A stretch of 64,000 bases of DNA from Zhengitettix transpicula (taxonomy: Eukaryota; Arthropoda; Insecta; Orthoptera; Tetrigidae), in assembly GCA_037074705.1 (NCBI GenBank), contig CM073591.1, positions 92,973,532 through 93,037,531 of the forward strand. Direction: 5' to 3'. The position numbers and the translations under genes were made by a program. The notes beneath the pieces were generated by a model, which made no database searches, was not told the DNA's origin, and worked only from the letters and a program-made list of their open reading frames with translations. Below, piece after piece: positions 9,536-23,300 of this stretch; position 1 is the first letter of the stretch; every line of letters begins with the position of its first letter.

Positions 9536-12500
9536 GGTCATTTATTTAGTGTTAGGTCCAAAATATTGTGTTTGATTTGATTACACAAATATTTAGGGAA
9601 ATGGAAGGCTTATGCAACCAGCTCGTCCGGTATGTTGTGGAATTTCGAGTTTAGAGATAGTAATAAACGGCTGGTTTTAGAACAATGCTTCTGTATTTAT
9701 TAAATAATCTTATATTGGACCTTAAAATGTCTATTGTAATCGTAATCGAAAGGCAAACATTTGTAAAACCTTTTGTATATGTGGTGGGATGAATTAAGTG
9801 CGCTTTTGTGTTACTTGAAGTTATATCATTGCAAAAAAATATTTGGGAAGCTAAATTCCTGTAAGCGGGTCTGAGACTATTCAAAAGAAACTATTGTCTG
9901 CTTACTTAATTACAAATATCCCAAGAACCGTTGGACCATTATAATATAGCATGTCAAATAAATATCTAGATCTAGTGGAGCAGACTTTCCCTTATTATCT
10001 CTCTCCCTATAGGGGGCCATATTAAAGCTCCTTCACACGGCGGGAGGTCTGGCATTGTCACAAGGCTGGAGGGTAGTTAGTTAGAAGAAACTCTCTCAGT
10101 AGGGCGCGGAATGTCTTGCCGTTGAAATATGTTGGCTCTTGGTTTTGTATGGAATAGTAGTCGAAATGCAAATCATTACTCGTATAATGTAGAAAATATA
10201 GAACAACACGACGCAAGTGACTTAAGGGAACTCATTATTTAAACGATGTTTCTGAAAATTTGATCATACTTAGGAAATTATTTATCTGTCTAATTTCCGA
10301 AGATTTTTTTGTCTCCGCTGAACGTATTTTTATCACGCCCATCTCTACTTTTTTTTGTCTGCGATTTGTTTGAATGCTTTCCTTCTGTTCTTTCTGAATT
10401 AATTCCTTGAACCGTTGATCAATTCACATTAATATCACATTCGTCATGGAGTTGGAGTTTGATAGTGAAGAATGCTGTTGTAGTGAATTGTACGTGAAGC
10501 TGGTTTAAGGCTATACAATGGATGGAGAAAATTCGTTCCTGGTTTAGAGTCGAATGGATGGCTTAGGATAGAGCATCCGTGTACTAAGCGGGAGATCTTT
10601 CCATCCTGATCCTAAAACCGTCTATTTCTATACTCCTTTAGCAAAATACATGTTTCCCAACTGTAAGAAATAAAGATTTGTTTCAGATGTAAACTCTTTA
10701 CTTCAAAGCTTTATGTGATGAATATTATTTTATGCCAACGATATTTAGAATATTATATTTACCCGTTTGTTTTCAATAATACACTTTATATTATTCAAAT
10801 ATTTTGTTAATAATATTTTTAATTATTTATTAATAATTAGTTAACTATTAATCAATATTTATCAATTATTATTTATTAATTAATACTTCAATATTAATTT
10901 TAAAAATGACTGCCCTTCTGATTTTAAAAATCAAAATCATGATTATTAAAATTATAGCATGTTATTGTACTTGGATTTTTCACCGTATTATTTGTTTTTG
11001 TTAAATTTTGTTGAATAATTTGCTTTATTCTATCAAATTCAATTCATTTATTACTTCTGTGCAATTAATTTATCTGTCAATGTTAGTTTCAAGTTTCACA
11101 TCTTCTTCTAGTGATTGAGTAATTGTACGGACCTATTATATTATGTTTCTTAGTTTTATTATAATAATTATTGTAGTCCATGGTATAATGTATAATGATT
11201 AATATGCACAGAAGTTGCAAATTTAATATTATATTTTTATCTCCTTAGGAGATTTTGAGTTCCGTGACGAGGTATTATTATTGTCAAGGCATTAGTCAGC
11301 TGTTGGTAAGAATCAAGAGCATCTTGGGGAGTAATACTAATATGGTCGAGGGAGCCTGGTTGTTATATTTAATTACACAGAGGTCGTGGAAAAATCAAGA
11401 AAGAGATTAAATACGAATGAGAAATTCGTACTACGCTACTTAATTTAATAGCTCTTGTCAGATTGATATTTTAATATAATTTAATTATAGATATTTTACT
11501 GAACAGGCTAAATTGATGAAAACCCGTCGATACCGGATCTGCCTATTTCTGTCACTTCCTGCACGCCGCATGGGACCAAAGACTACTAATTTTATTTTAT
11601 TTTTGTTTAAACGGTGAAGTAAAATTTAAAACTGCTAGTTATATTATTGGTTTTTGACTAATATTTTGTTCCTTTTCACCGGAGGCTCTATCAAGATTGA
11701 GTAAATTTCGTAATTTAAAAATGAAGATATTGTTACTAACATAGTTGAGAAAACAAATATTTTTACTTGTTGAAATATATTTAACTTATTACGAATGTAA
11801 TGAGGAGACATGTAGGCATATTTACTATCTTACTTCCACCAGTAATAAGTAATGTACTACAACGATGTGTATCGAACAATAATAAATACATAAATTAACT
11901 GTGTATTTCAGAAGTTTACTAATCAGCTTTATCAAGAGGAACGGTTTCAGCGTTGAAAATAACTGAATAAAGCTAAGTGCGGAATTTATCGCCACGAATC
12001 TGGCAGTTCACGAAGTAATTAAGAAAGCGATTTTGGCGAAGCAGCAGCGTACGGCGGCGCATCTCTTGCGCATTAGCAACGCCTCTCGCCGTGTTAACAT
12101 AGGCCGCTCATAAATAAACAACTTTAATTCTCCACAAAGAAAAATACAAGCTAAACTCGCTCTAAATCCACATAATTTAAAATATTTTAATTAGCTTTTT
12201 AAAAGCGTAAAATTACTTTTTTATTATTCCTAACGAGGTGGGGGCGTTGTCGTGTGTGGGAGCGTGGAAACTTGGCCAGAAACAATTTTCCGCTATTCCT
12301 GTCGTGCCTTGACAAGCGTTTAACTGCCGAGAAAACTAATTCCAGCGCAAACTGAATTAAGATTAATGATCTTTGTGTTTTCACTGCATAATTAAAAAGA
12401 GACAACAAAGTATACAAATGTAAAGTCATAATTTTATAGTAAACTACAGTGGCTCAGAAATTGTGTATAGTGAAAATTTCTAAAATAAAAATGTTATTGC

Positions 12501-13779
12501 TGTTAAAAATAGTTATTATTTCTTTAGAATACTACGTTTTGTGATTGTCATCCAAAGATTCAGCTTTTTCAATTTATTATCGTTTAGGTATAATTATTAT
12601 TATCAAGAAAAGGATAAGAGTAGAAGAAAATCCGAATGTGAAAATGATTCAATAATTCAATTTTATCTACAGCAAAATGAGCCCGAATGTATTTATTATG
12701 AAACTGCAGGAGCTTGTTCTTGTTTTCGTTAGATGTTGATTGTAAGCAAAAGAACTGTTAGTTAAGAACATTCAGAGATTAAATTGCAATAAATATTCCT
12801 TATTATTTAGCCTGAGATACATGTCGACCAAATATAAAAATTAAAGATTTAGACTCGTTCCTGTAAATTTATTGAGTTTATATTTCGTTCATCCGTCACT
12901 CAAGGCACAAGATTAGTGCATATTAATATGATTATTGTAATATTATTAAATACCAAATAGTTCGTATTATTGATTCCTTTTGACCGACACAGTGCAGAAA
13001 CATCGGTACAACTCCCCACAAGCTGTGAATTAATCAATATTGCGTAATTAACTGTTGGAATATAAAGCTATATTTAATATATTGGTTAGACTGCATATTA
13101 TGCTACGATATCAAGAGATAAATGAATTTACTACTACTTATTTAATATGATATTGACTAATCAATTGTTTTATGCAATACTTATCAAGATATTTCACAGG
13201 AGAGATCAAACAAGAAAGTCTGCACATAAGTATATTTATAAATTGTAATATAACTAACTGTAACCTGATACCTAATGGTTTACTAATAGTAAATGTATTT
13301 CCTGAAGTCATGATTGTTTAATATGAGTGAATAAAAACATTTTAGGATATTTTTCTACAAAGAATTATCTTCCTTTTAAAAAACCAACTTCGTTCGGCCT
13401 TTTACAGAGTAAACAATGCTATGCACGTTCTGCAACGCCCCGCTCCCCAGGAATATTATGCAGATGAGAATATTTTCAAAACAGGGTAATAAATTATCCA
13501 CGGACCAGGATGGTTAGACTGACAAAATTCTGAGAATTGAAGCGCCTTTATAAGATCAGGCGATCGTATGTTTCTTTGATATATATTTGAAATTTTAAGC
13601 AACACAAATGAATATATGATTTAAGAATAATTAAGAGAAATTTAATTATAACTGAGAAATAAATTTATTGAATTAAATACGAAACCTGAGTTTGCGTTGT
13701 TGTTGTTGGTGGATTTTAATGCGATTTTTTTTTATTCTTAAAAACTTTTATCTTTTGAGTATTTACAACAATTATTGAG
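9536..13779. other. Long AT-rich stretch without a recognised gene
   Basis: The region is mostly AT-rich with many stops. Two GC-richer spots stand out: 10000-10150 and 12000-12110 (many GCG-type words, next to TAATTAAG). The latter could be a short conserved regulatory block. Open frames of 60-80 codons at 9651 and 12199 show no family resemblance and are most likely chance. Confidence 0.4.
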
Positions 13780-14440
13780 AACTTGTGTAGGTGGAGAGTC
13801 CAGTGACTTTACAGCCCTTGTGTTCATAATAGTTTGTAGTTCTGAGGGGTTTGAGGTGGATTATGAGATGTGTGTTTTGTTGTTACTGCGAAAGTTTGGA
13901 GTGTAGAGTAGAGAGTGGAATAGGTTGGTTTTCGGTCAGGGAGGTTGTATTGGGATTGATGGGAAGAGGATTTGTCAGCATGTGCCTGTGCCTGAGTGTT
14001 GACGGGGAAATATGAGGTCTATTGGGAGTTTGGGTTTCAGACGACGGTTTTGAGGGTGGCGGGGGGAGAGGGCGATTGCTATGAACGTATTCTATGGTCG
14101 GATTTTGGTGATTTATGGTACTTTTGATTAGGGAGGATATGAATTTGTTGATTATTGTGTTGATGGTAGGGATTTGGATGTCTTTGTGGATTGTGGAGTA
14201 TATTAGGAACCATGGAGCATTGTTAATGGTGACTGGGTAGTTTTTGTTTTGTAGTGGGTGCAGGGTTTTGAATTTATCGTTAATTTTGGGGATGAGGTTA
14301 TTAATATGAGCTTGCCAGGATAGTTTTGGGTCTAGGGTGAGTTATATGTATGTTACTTTTCTTTATGTGGGAAGAAGGGTTCCATTGACGGTGAGAGGAA
14401 TTTGAGTGGGTGGGTTCCTAGTGTAATATTTGCTAAACAA
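13780..14440 (-). pseudogene. Jockey-type LINE reverse transcriptase, C-terminal remnant
   Basis: The plus strand is strikingly GT-rich, so the minus strand is AC-rich, as in Jockey coding DNA. On the minus strand it reads IPLTVNGTLLPT, then LTLDPKLSWQAHINNLIPKI and NDKFKTLHPL. This matches the RT thumb motif LG..LD.KL.W..HI. Further on come NAPWFLIYSTIHKDIQIPT, matching Jockey APWF.RN..IH.DL.IPT. The end is proline-rich. Stops and frameshifts are frequent, so it is a relic lacking the catalytic palm domain. The MITE at 14447 abuts its 5' side. Confidence 0.65.
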
Positions 14441-14446
14441 ATATGT

Positions 14447-14651
14447 GCGTTTACACTAAATACTGTCAACATATTTTTGTTTCCAACAAAATTGGACAAC
14501 AAACATTGATACCACTAAATGTTGACTCAACATTACCCATTCTGTGAAAAATGTTGACAACACGAAAAAATTGTTGGCTAAGAAGAGAATTGTAGCCATC
14601 AAATGTTTTATAATTCTTCTAAACATTGTCAAAATTTTTTGGTGTAAACGC
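14447..14651. mobile_element. MITE with 10-bp terminal inverted repeats
   Basis: GCGTTTACAC (14447-14456) and GTGTAAACGC (14642-14651) form perfect inverted termini of a 205-bp non-coding segment. Similarity extends inward in weaker form (CTGTCAACA against TGACAATGT). The inside is full of TGTTGAC/CCAACAA words and has a perfect 17-bp palindrome, AATGTTGACTCAACATT, at 14518-14534. I cannot identify a clear target duplication, so the superfamily is unknown. Confidence 0.6.
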
Positions 14652-14670
14652 GGATTTTCTTTCTTAGTCC

Positions 14671-14687
14671 TTATTTACAGTCGCATG
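14671..14687 (-). repeat. Possible SINE 3'-end fragment
   Basis: TTATTTACAGTCGCAT matches 16 of 16 bases at 9365-9380, the presumed 3' end of the SINE there. It is too short to be sure of common descent. Confidence 0.25.
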
Positions 14688-14691
14688 AACT

Positions 14692-17252
14692 ATTAAGATC
14701 ATGAGCGACTCCTTCTGTCACTCGATTTACATATTTACAGCTTATTATTAATGACAATCTCCTTGATCACGATACAATTATTCTTAATTATATTCTTTAT
14801 AGTTCATTATATAAAATAGTTATTTCCGTGAACTTACGGCGTTCACGGATTAGCAGAAATATGTGATGGAGTAATAGGGTATTGTGGCTTCCCTTTCCTT
14901 CTTGAAGATAGGACAATCTAATGTGATGAGAGGAATAAAACGCGGCTTTAGTGTAGCAAAATTTACCATTACCTCGCAAGCTTTCTTTGAGTGCGGACCT
15001 ATTTTGTTTACAAGGCATTGACGTATACGACGTGAACACAATGCCAGTGTTACAAAGTGTGCAAATGTTTCGAATATCAACAGAAACAAATAAGTGTTTG
15101 AGACGTAATATCTAAAAGTAACCGCCCACAACCAGTGCTTCTAGAGCGCCTCCTGACTACAGAGGACACTGGACAAAAATGGATCAAGCCACACAGCCGA
15201 AGACAACGTATAATAGAAGGTACGTATAAAAATGTCAATTAGTATAATTTATTTATTCCTGACTATCAAAAATGAGGCTGAGAAATTTATATCTACCCAT
15301 AAAACCATCAAAATTAAAAACCATTACATGGGAGTAAGACCCCTTATAAAGAATCTCTGATGCATCATTATCTCTAACGCCTGACAGATTACCCTTAATT
15401 TAACAGAAAAATCACATTAACCTCCAAAATATCATTCATAAAAGCAGGAATGCAGGAAATAAACTTTTCTCACGTTTTGAGTTTCCGTAGATATCGATCC
15501 AGAAGACGTAAACAATTCAAGAGTTGAAATAATTTTTAGGTAATTATGTAAATCGATTACTATATCGTAAGCATTATTTTGCAGCCCAAATAATTTCTTC
15601 GCAACTATGTTCAACCAATAACTTAAAATTAGTGTTTTCATTAATTCAACCGACGACAGACTACTTTAAGGAATGCACAAAATAGATAATGGTCAATTTC
15701 ATTTTAAAAAAATTAATAAAACATTGGTTCATTTAATTTTCTAGTGATTTGAATGAATGAATAGAATTGTAATTATTAACAATTATCGGGATATTAATTA
15801 TAAATTGATTTGACGTTTAAATGGGGGTGTTAATTTTTTTTTGTGTTTAACATGTATAATATTCAATTACGGTACAAAAGTTTAGTAGGATAAAATATCA
15901 AAAAACATTTAACATGTTTATTTACTGAAATTGTGAAACAGTTAAAAGCATTATTTTTCAAATATCAGTAACAAATTGCGATTATTTTTAACGAACAACA
16001 ATTTATGAATTAATTATACAAAGCAAAATGACTAGAGTAAATAAAAAAATGTTTACAATAGATAACATTTACGTTTGATTGGCAAGCAAACGCTTTTCTA
16101 TAATTTACAGATGAAATAAATACCTGAATGACTTACTCATAACGTCGCATAATCCTTCATAAATCGGTTCAATTCACGGAGTGTGATATTAAGCTTGACA
16201 TCTCATTCACAGGATCATGTGTGTTAGATCGATTGCTTTCAAAATCAGTCACATAAGAAATCGCTCCCTTGCAATCAACTTTGAATAATGTACTCAGAAC
16301 AAAATCAAAGTAACAAGTGAAGAGAAGTGTGAGCCTGTACGTTTTTTAGCTGGACTTAACGTGGGCTTATCTGCCTCATCCACATTTTTCCATTTCTAGA
16401 TCGTAGTTTTTCTTTGTTCACGATTTAGATCTTCATGGTTTCTGATTCCGTGAATGCTCAATCTCAAGCGAAAAGCGAAACTTGCATTGTATCAATTTAA
16501 TTACGAATTTTTATTTTGTAAACTATAAACTTTCCAAGTGGTGACAATATGGTTTTATCGCAAACAAACTGATCTGTTGGTTTACGCAAAACAGCATCAG
16601 CCCATGCGTCACCCTGCTTCCTGACCAAACAACGTTTATGACATCAGAACTATGCCATTAACCATGTTCTTCTTGGCTATTTCCGCTGTCCAAATCTCAA
16701 CCTGTTATCTGTTTCTGGTTTAGTCATTCAACTAAATACATGCAATTACGATTTTACAACGATATGAATTTTGTATGCCTTATAATAAATCTTCAGTTCA
16801 ATGAGTTACTCGTCATTTTTAAAGCGTTATAGAACCGAAACAGCTTCATATACCTACAAGAACTGAAAGATTAACTTCGTTATACATTTTTTTTACACAG
16901 AAGTGTATTTCGGGATGTGCGTATTAATTCTATGTAACTGTTCATTATAACCAGCTCTAATTGTTAACAATCAATCACTGTACATTCAACCAATGGTGGC
17001 TTCATAATAAGAAATTATGATATTATGCACATTTATTATTTCTTTTACGTTTGCAAGAATTCGAAATTGTTCCAAACGTACTCCTTGAAATCTTAAATAC
17101 CCAAGTATTGTCTACTAAATAACAGAATTTTTTTTGCATATGAATGTTTATTTTAAATATCCACCTAATCATGAGTAATCATGAAACACTTTATTTGAAT
17201 TTTGACGGGTCTAGTACAAAATCGCAATACACAATTGCTCGAAACTCGCTTC
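14692..17252. other. AT-rich stretch, nothing recognised
   Basis: Open frames of 60-93 codons between 14797 and 15641 overlap on opposite frames and show no domain I know. No repeat family member is recognised. Confidence 0.4.
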
Positions 17253-18295
17253 GCGACAACAATATCCCGACAGATTATTATCACGATTGACGTTTTCCCG
17301 ACAGTTCATTTTCCCGGAACGAGGGTTTTTATGAAATAAAGCATGATATTAATATAGCAGAACACTTAATGTTAGTTTTCTTATTATACATGATTATTAT
17401 TGTAAATTAAGCTACTCTTAAATGCGTTGCACAATTTCAACCAAAGTTGGTACACGTATCAAGAGTGAGGAACAACCCGTGAGGACATAAGATAAACCTA
17501 TTTCTTTTACGCTTGGGGTTGGAAGGGGAGACATTTTCATTATATCCGATAACGGCCTTTATTGACGTCGAATAAATAGCATTCGGGGTAGCTCAGATTC
17601 ATAATGTCACTATCGTTGTTTTCGGTGTCTAATTTCATCCTTTAACGACATGTCAGTTCTATGGGTTAGGTGAAAGAGGGGTGGTAACAATTATTTCATA
17701 TTGCCCGAGATAGGTGTCGAATCTGGTGTTATGGTATTCGACACGAATCTCGGTCTATATGAAATTATTATTATCACCCCTTACCATCCGAATCAAAAGG
17801 GGCTAAACTTTAAATTAACCCTGTTGGAATGTCACAACTGAATCCAGTGACTATCATAACACCGGATTCGATACATCTTGGTCGTTATCGCAAGTTTTTA
17901 TAACTCCCCCTTCACTCTATCCTTAGAGCTTTTCTTATGCCGTTAGGAATCAAATTTTTCACTGACAAACATCGAGAGTTGCTCGGCCGAGTAAACTATT
18001 TATTCGTCACCAATATGGGCCATTATCTTATATTTTGATAATACCATCCCCTTTCACCTCCACCCAAACCCGGGGTTTGTTATTGGAAATTATTCCACAC
18101 ATTAATGAGTAACTTAATTTACAATAATAATTATGTATAATAAGATAACTAACTCTACAATATTAATTTTTTTTATTTCGTAGAAACTCACCTTTCTGGA
18201 AAATGACCCATCGGGAAAAATGACCTGTCGGGAAAATGTCAATCGGGATAATACCTGTCGGACAAACGTCGGGCGGGATACCGTTGTCGGAAAAA
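17253..18295. mobile_element. Degenerate foldback element of about 1 kb
   Basis: The left arm (17253-17318) reverse-complements to CGGGAAAATGAACTGTCGG, GAAAACGTCAATCGTGATAA. The right arm (18208-18291) reads CGGGAAAAATGACCTGTCGG, GAAAATGTCAATCGGGATAA, so they are inverted copies. Between them, further matching blocks occur in inverted order, such as ACGTCGAATAAATAGCATTC against GACGAATAAATAGTTTAC reversed. The central hairpin is at 17678-17780. Modules resemble the Helitron-like family (ACCGAGATT..GTGTCGAAT; GGTGGAGGTGAAAGGGG). The right arm repeats the TGTCGGGAAAATG word. It is non-coding. Confidence 0.55.
17678..17780. repeat. Long hairpin, 45-bp arms
   Basis: Arms at 17678-17722 and 17736-17780 pair at 38 of 45 positions around a 13-base loop (CTGGTGTTATGGT). 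The innermost nine pairs (GTGTCGAAT/ATTCGACAC) are perfect. It is the centre of the larger foldback structure. Confidence 0.85.
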
Positions 18296-19410
18296 AGTGC
18301 TTCGGGAAAGTGTGTGTTGTGCAAGCTACGGGATCCCAATTTTGAAAAACATTTCTCGTAGAACTTAAGATAGGGAATAATAGAAGTAAAATTTTTCATA
18401 GAGTGACTTGATTTGTTTCGATTAGAAGCATATTACTTTTATGGTAATGTAATTATTTAAATAAACTGTAAAATTTAAATTGAGGGTATTTTATAACTTA
18501 AGTAAAAGTTTTAAATTGAACCTGTCATAAATGGCGCAGTTCCAAGCCATGGGACGTAAAGTGTAATTACATTTAAAGAGAAGAAGAAGTTAATTTCTTA
18601 GAGATGCTACCAGGCATTCATCATTTACAATTGTTGAATGAATCCAACATCTGGAAATGTCGTCTGGTATAGCGCATGATTGCGGACGTTGATGAATCAA
18701 GAGTGGGCAGTTAACACATAAGGGAGGTTCGTGGTCGTGACAGCGAAGAAGATGTAGCACGGACTGCGACTTTATGAAACAATTTGCCGAAATCAGGATA
18801 GTTGGCTGAACACCAAGAAAAACTATTCTTAAAAGAGTACATGTTATGTAAAGTCTGAATAGGCATATCAACTAATTGTAAATATTGTACCAACATATCC
18901 TCTCAATTTTGAAACGCGTCGCAATGAAAAAGACGCGTAAGAATCAATTCATACTAATCACATATTATAAGAAATACGTGACATTTATATTTAGAAATAT
19001 TATAACTCAAATTAAAAAAAAATCCAAGCCATTTTCCGACATTGTATGTTGGGAATGTAGACAGTATAACTAAAATACACAGCAAATATTATTTATGTAA
19101 CTTTTTGTACTCAATCTTTATAGGACTATATCATATTCGTGCATTTGTCGATTACTGAAGGATTTCATTTTACAAAGCATTACGTTGAATTAAAATAATA
19201 TGAATGTACAGTTTTAGACACATGAAGGATTAAAAATAATGTAAATATATTGGTGAAGTGAAGTGAATTTTTTTACCTTTAGAATTATTTTTTTATGCTC
19301 ATATTTTCGTTTATTGAAGTAAAGATTTAAAAAGTGAGGTCAAATTTTAGGGACAAATTTTTACTATTTCCAGACTGTACTGTTTTGTTCACACAATTGT
19401 TTATATATAT
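18296..19410. other. AT-rich stretch, nothing firmly recognised
   Basis: A moderately GC-rich patch at 18600-18880 carries 61- and 93-codon frames on the minus strand. I could not link either to a family. No repeat is recognised. Confidence 0.35.
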
Positions 19411-20333
19411 TGTAATGCCAATTAATTAGGCCATTAATTGTTTCGACATAAAATTTGAATTGTTTAATAAATCCATTATAGCGGCCTGACCGAACAAAAG
19501 CAAGCTCAGCCGCTTTTGTTGAAAAGTCAAAATGGTGTTTGCGCGCATGAAAGTCGAGCAGTTTACGTCTATAGCCAGCCAGGAAAGGAAGTCAGTTTTT
19601 TTACGTCTACAACCAGCTAGGATAGAGTTGGTGATGAAAGATTGCTCTGATGAAGTTTTCTGGTGAGCAGCAAAGAGCGGAATAGTAAAGTTGACAGTTT
19701 AAGTCTACGGCAAGGAGCTAAAGAAAAGTTAGTTCGCTCCGAAAGAATAAACAGATAAAATAAATTTTCAAGGAGCTACGTTGCAGTTTACCAAATCAGT
19801 AAAAGAATAATAAATCGACGAATCATAGGATTCCTGTAAGGCAAGCTGACATCAGATAGCTGACAATCAGGAGGATCATCCGAGTTCCTGGGAGCCTATG
19901 AATTTTGACTTCAATAGTGTAAAATATTTATAATCAGTGTAATAATTTTGCAATAGTGTACTTCCGAAACCAAAACGAATGCTGGTACCAGCTGGATAGT
20001 ATGTAAGTAACAAAACCAAAACTAATGATTAATTGTAAACGGTAAATAAAGGATAAAGTCAGACTTCGTTCTCCTTTAATTGTCAATCAGAGTTAATTTC
20101 TTTACTTTTTAATTTCTTTCATTCTATCGACATATTGTTTAGGTAAATTGTAAACTGTTTTGTTAATAAGATTTTAAATTAATTTGTTGTGGTCATTATC
20201 AAACCCAGTACAGGCCCTGAGAGAAAGATCTCAAATTTAGTTGTAATTATTTTTATTGACACAAAATAAAATAATTTTTTAAATTTTTTATTATTATTTC
20301 ATTTAATAAACGACCTACTTTTTAATTATTACA
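19411..20333 (+). mobile_element. Solo LTR, gypsy-like family (copy 2, cleanest)
   Basis: It begins TGTAATGCCAATTAATTAGG and ends TTAATTATTACA, so it has perfect 6-bp inverted termini TGTAAT/ATTACA with the TG..CA of an LTR. It is 923 bp long. Flanks are ATAT on both sides, a possible 4-bp target duplication, though the site is low complexity. Inside is a short tandem series based on GTTTACGTCTATAGCCAGCC (19550-19740). It has no coding region. The family is shared with 2231, 41796, 48709 and 52537. Gypsy affiliation is inferred from the 4-bp duplication and the tRNA-Lys-like primer site next to copy 3. Confidence 0.7.
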
Positions 20334-23300
20334 ATATATATACATATATATGTATGTATTTCAAACGGAATAATTTCCATTCGCAGCTAACAATATACAT
20401 ATATATGATATATTCACTTCCGCACACAATTAAAAGGTTAGGAAAAATTTAATTAATAATACGCCTCTAAAATGTAGAAATATTCCACAAATAAAATTAT
20501 TTCAATAAACATTTATTTCACATTTTTCTATACATGTGAAAATTGAACCTATGTATAAATAAATGCACACGACTATTCAGGGGGAACGGAAACCAATATG
20601 GGTAATTTGGACTTGCGACGTGGTCGCTAGCGCATCAGGTGGCAGTTTTCGTCCCTGTGTTACTTCAGGACACTTAAATATTGTAGTATAAGGAAGTAAT
20701 TATATAATTGCAACGCATGAAAACGCCCTCAAAACATTCCCATTTGAAACTGAAAATTTAGTTCGGTCCAAACAAACATTTGGCTTCGTCTCCTACATAT
20801 TGAGAGAATAAGCTACCTACATTTAGTTGCTGTCAGTGTGACCGTATTTAGTCAGATATTTTGGGAAAAATTCTAATAAACTACGAATATTTTTTACTGA
20901 ATAAAATTTTCCATAAATATTTATTTATTACTCGAAATTGTTTCGTAGTTTCAGAAATTTGGAAATATAGTTTCTAAAATTATTAATGATAATGCTGTGA
21001 TATTTTCACACGAGGAGTTTTTTTTAAAAAATCTCTATTTTGATAATACTTTTTCTTTTACTACAAATAATTTCCATAAAAGAAAACAGAAATTCATTAA
21101 AAATGGGATATACTGGATATAACGAGCTCTGCCACTGCTCACGTCTAAAATAAAATCCATATGACGACCCAAGTAACAATGATAAATTATATAATTTTAT
21201 CTGATTATGAAATATATCTGGTGCAATTTTAATATTAATTAAATAGTTAATTTGTATGCGCATAGATAATAATAAAATTAAGATTAAAATTATTTAAGTG
21301 ATTATATCCTACTTAGCTTATAATCGCCGATAAAATATTAGAAACAACAATATAACTATTTTTTTCATTGATGTCTGTAAATAAATACAATATATATTTT
21401 ATATATGCAATATATATTTATTTACTATACATTTTCTCGTTCGGATGAAATTTAAAATTTCACCTTTAATCATAATTATAGTCGGATGATTAGTATTTAA
21501 TATGATACACTTCATAACTTGCCTAGTTAGAGACTCGAAAATCATTTTTTTTTTTATAATTCTAAATAATGTTAAGAGCTAAAGTTTTAATTTTCTAGTT
21601 ATTTATTACCATTACTTTAAAATATGTACAAAAAACTAATTTGGATATTCGAAACGGGAAACTGCCAAAAGTGCATTACTTGTTTAGCACCTTGCATTGA
21701 GAGCAACTATTTTATTTCCTAGCCAACAAAAGCCGACTATGTCGTTCATGCTACATAAGTAATTTTTTTTTTTCATTTATGAAGGAACAATCCAATTTTT
21801 TTTTGTCGGGGACTGTACATTGTATGTATGGGCTACTGTTGGCGGAAATTATTGTATTACTGGATCAATATTTGCGTTCCCTCAGGCTGAGACAAAAATA
21901 GAAGGAACTTTAAAACGCTATAAATACACACCAGTTAGCAAAACATTTAAATTTCTTTTATGATTATGAAATATTCCGACATCTATTGTTGAATTAAGAT
22001 TTGATCATCAAATTTTGTGTCTATTGTCACCTGTAAAATTCGATTATTAGTCTTAGCTGTTGCCTATTACATGTAGTCAAAAGAATGGCTATTGAAGAGC
22101 TAACTTTTGGCATATTGCTAATTGCATTTTATTCTTAATGAGAACATAGAATTAGGGATCCTTCAAAGTATTGACAAGTGCTCGCCACCGGTATTTTATT
22201 CACGACCGCGCCATTTATATAAGAATCTACATTCATTATCCGGAATTTCAATATGAGCTCCTAAATTTAAAACTCTCTCAAGAAAAATGAATAAAGCTTA
22301 TCCCGGTTTTCTTACTAGACGAAATATTAACTGATTTGATTTAGTTTATTGAGGTGATAGGAAATTTTGTAAGCTACGTCATCTTTATCACAAATCCAGG
22401 TAATTTTTCCCATTTTTTTGGATGAAGATAGTAAACTTTGTCCAGTCTCTTTGAAATACGTCTCATGAAATAGAACATGTGCGCGTGTTGCCTATAATAT
22501 GCGGTTATTTAATGGATCTCAATTATACATTAAGCTGAGTTGCATTTTCTGCACTAAGAAGTTCTGCTTTATTTAAATTGCAAATATAATTTTATGCGAA
22601 TCCGGGAGGTACGCTAATGGAGTATGTCCCAAGCCATGACTGCTCACTCTTCCGCGTATTGGAAGCTCTGCTGTCCTCTGATTAATGAAGACGAGGTCGG
22701 ATTCAATTTCTAGATTAAGCATCGCTGCTGCACGGCTGGAGGAAATCATCTTAAGGTAATGAGCACTGCTTTAAGATATGTCGTTCTGGATTTAGATTAA
22801 TGATGAATTCCAAGCATCCTGGAACACCATTAATAGAATTAAACCGTACGGCGAGCTCTCACAATGATATTAGATATTTTATTTTTAATTAAATATGCTA
22901 GAGTTTTTATAAGATTTTTTTTATAAACATTTATAATATGATTGGTAATTTAAAGAAAATTGTCATCAGAATTACTTAAGAGAAACATAAACTGCACTGA
23001 AAATTTGGCTGAATTATTTCCTGTAGAAGATATAACGTCATTTGTGTAAAAATGTATGAATAAGGAATTTAAGTCAGTTTAAATCGTCAATGGTTACGTA
23101 TTCATACGACATCAAAATTTACGATTTTAGCTTTTAATTTATTAGCTAAGTACAAATATGCTGCTTCCGTCTGAGAAAATTGCGGAGTACATTCATTTCT
23201 TATGTGACAATTTTTCGACTCTATACGTTCATAGTATCTAATGCTCTGCAATAAGTTAAGTAAATCTCTGTATTATTGCCATACAATTGGAGAACGGATA

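Noticed and set aside
21377..21425. AT-rich inverted repeat as a possible replication origin or MITE
   Set aside because: Low-complexity AT palindromes are expected in such DNA and nothing else supports a function.
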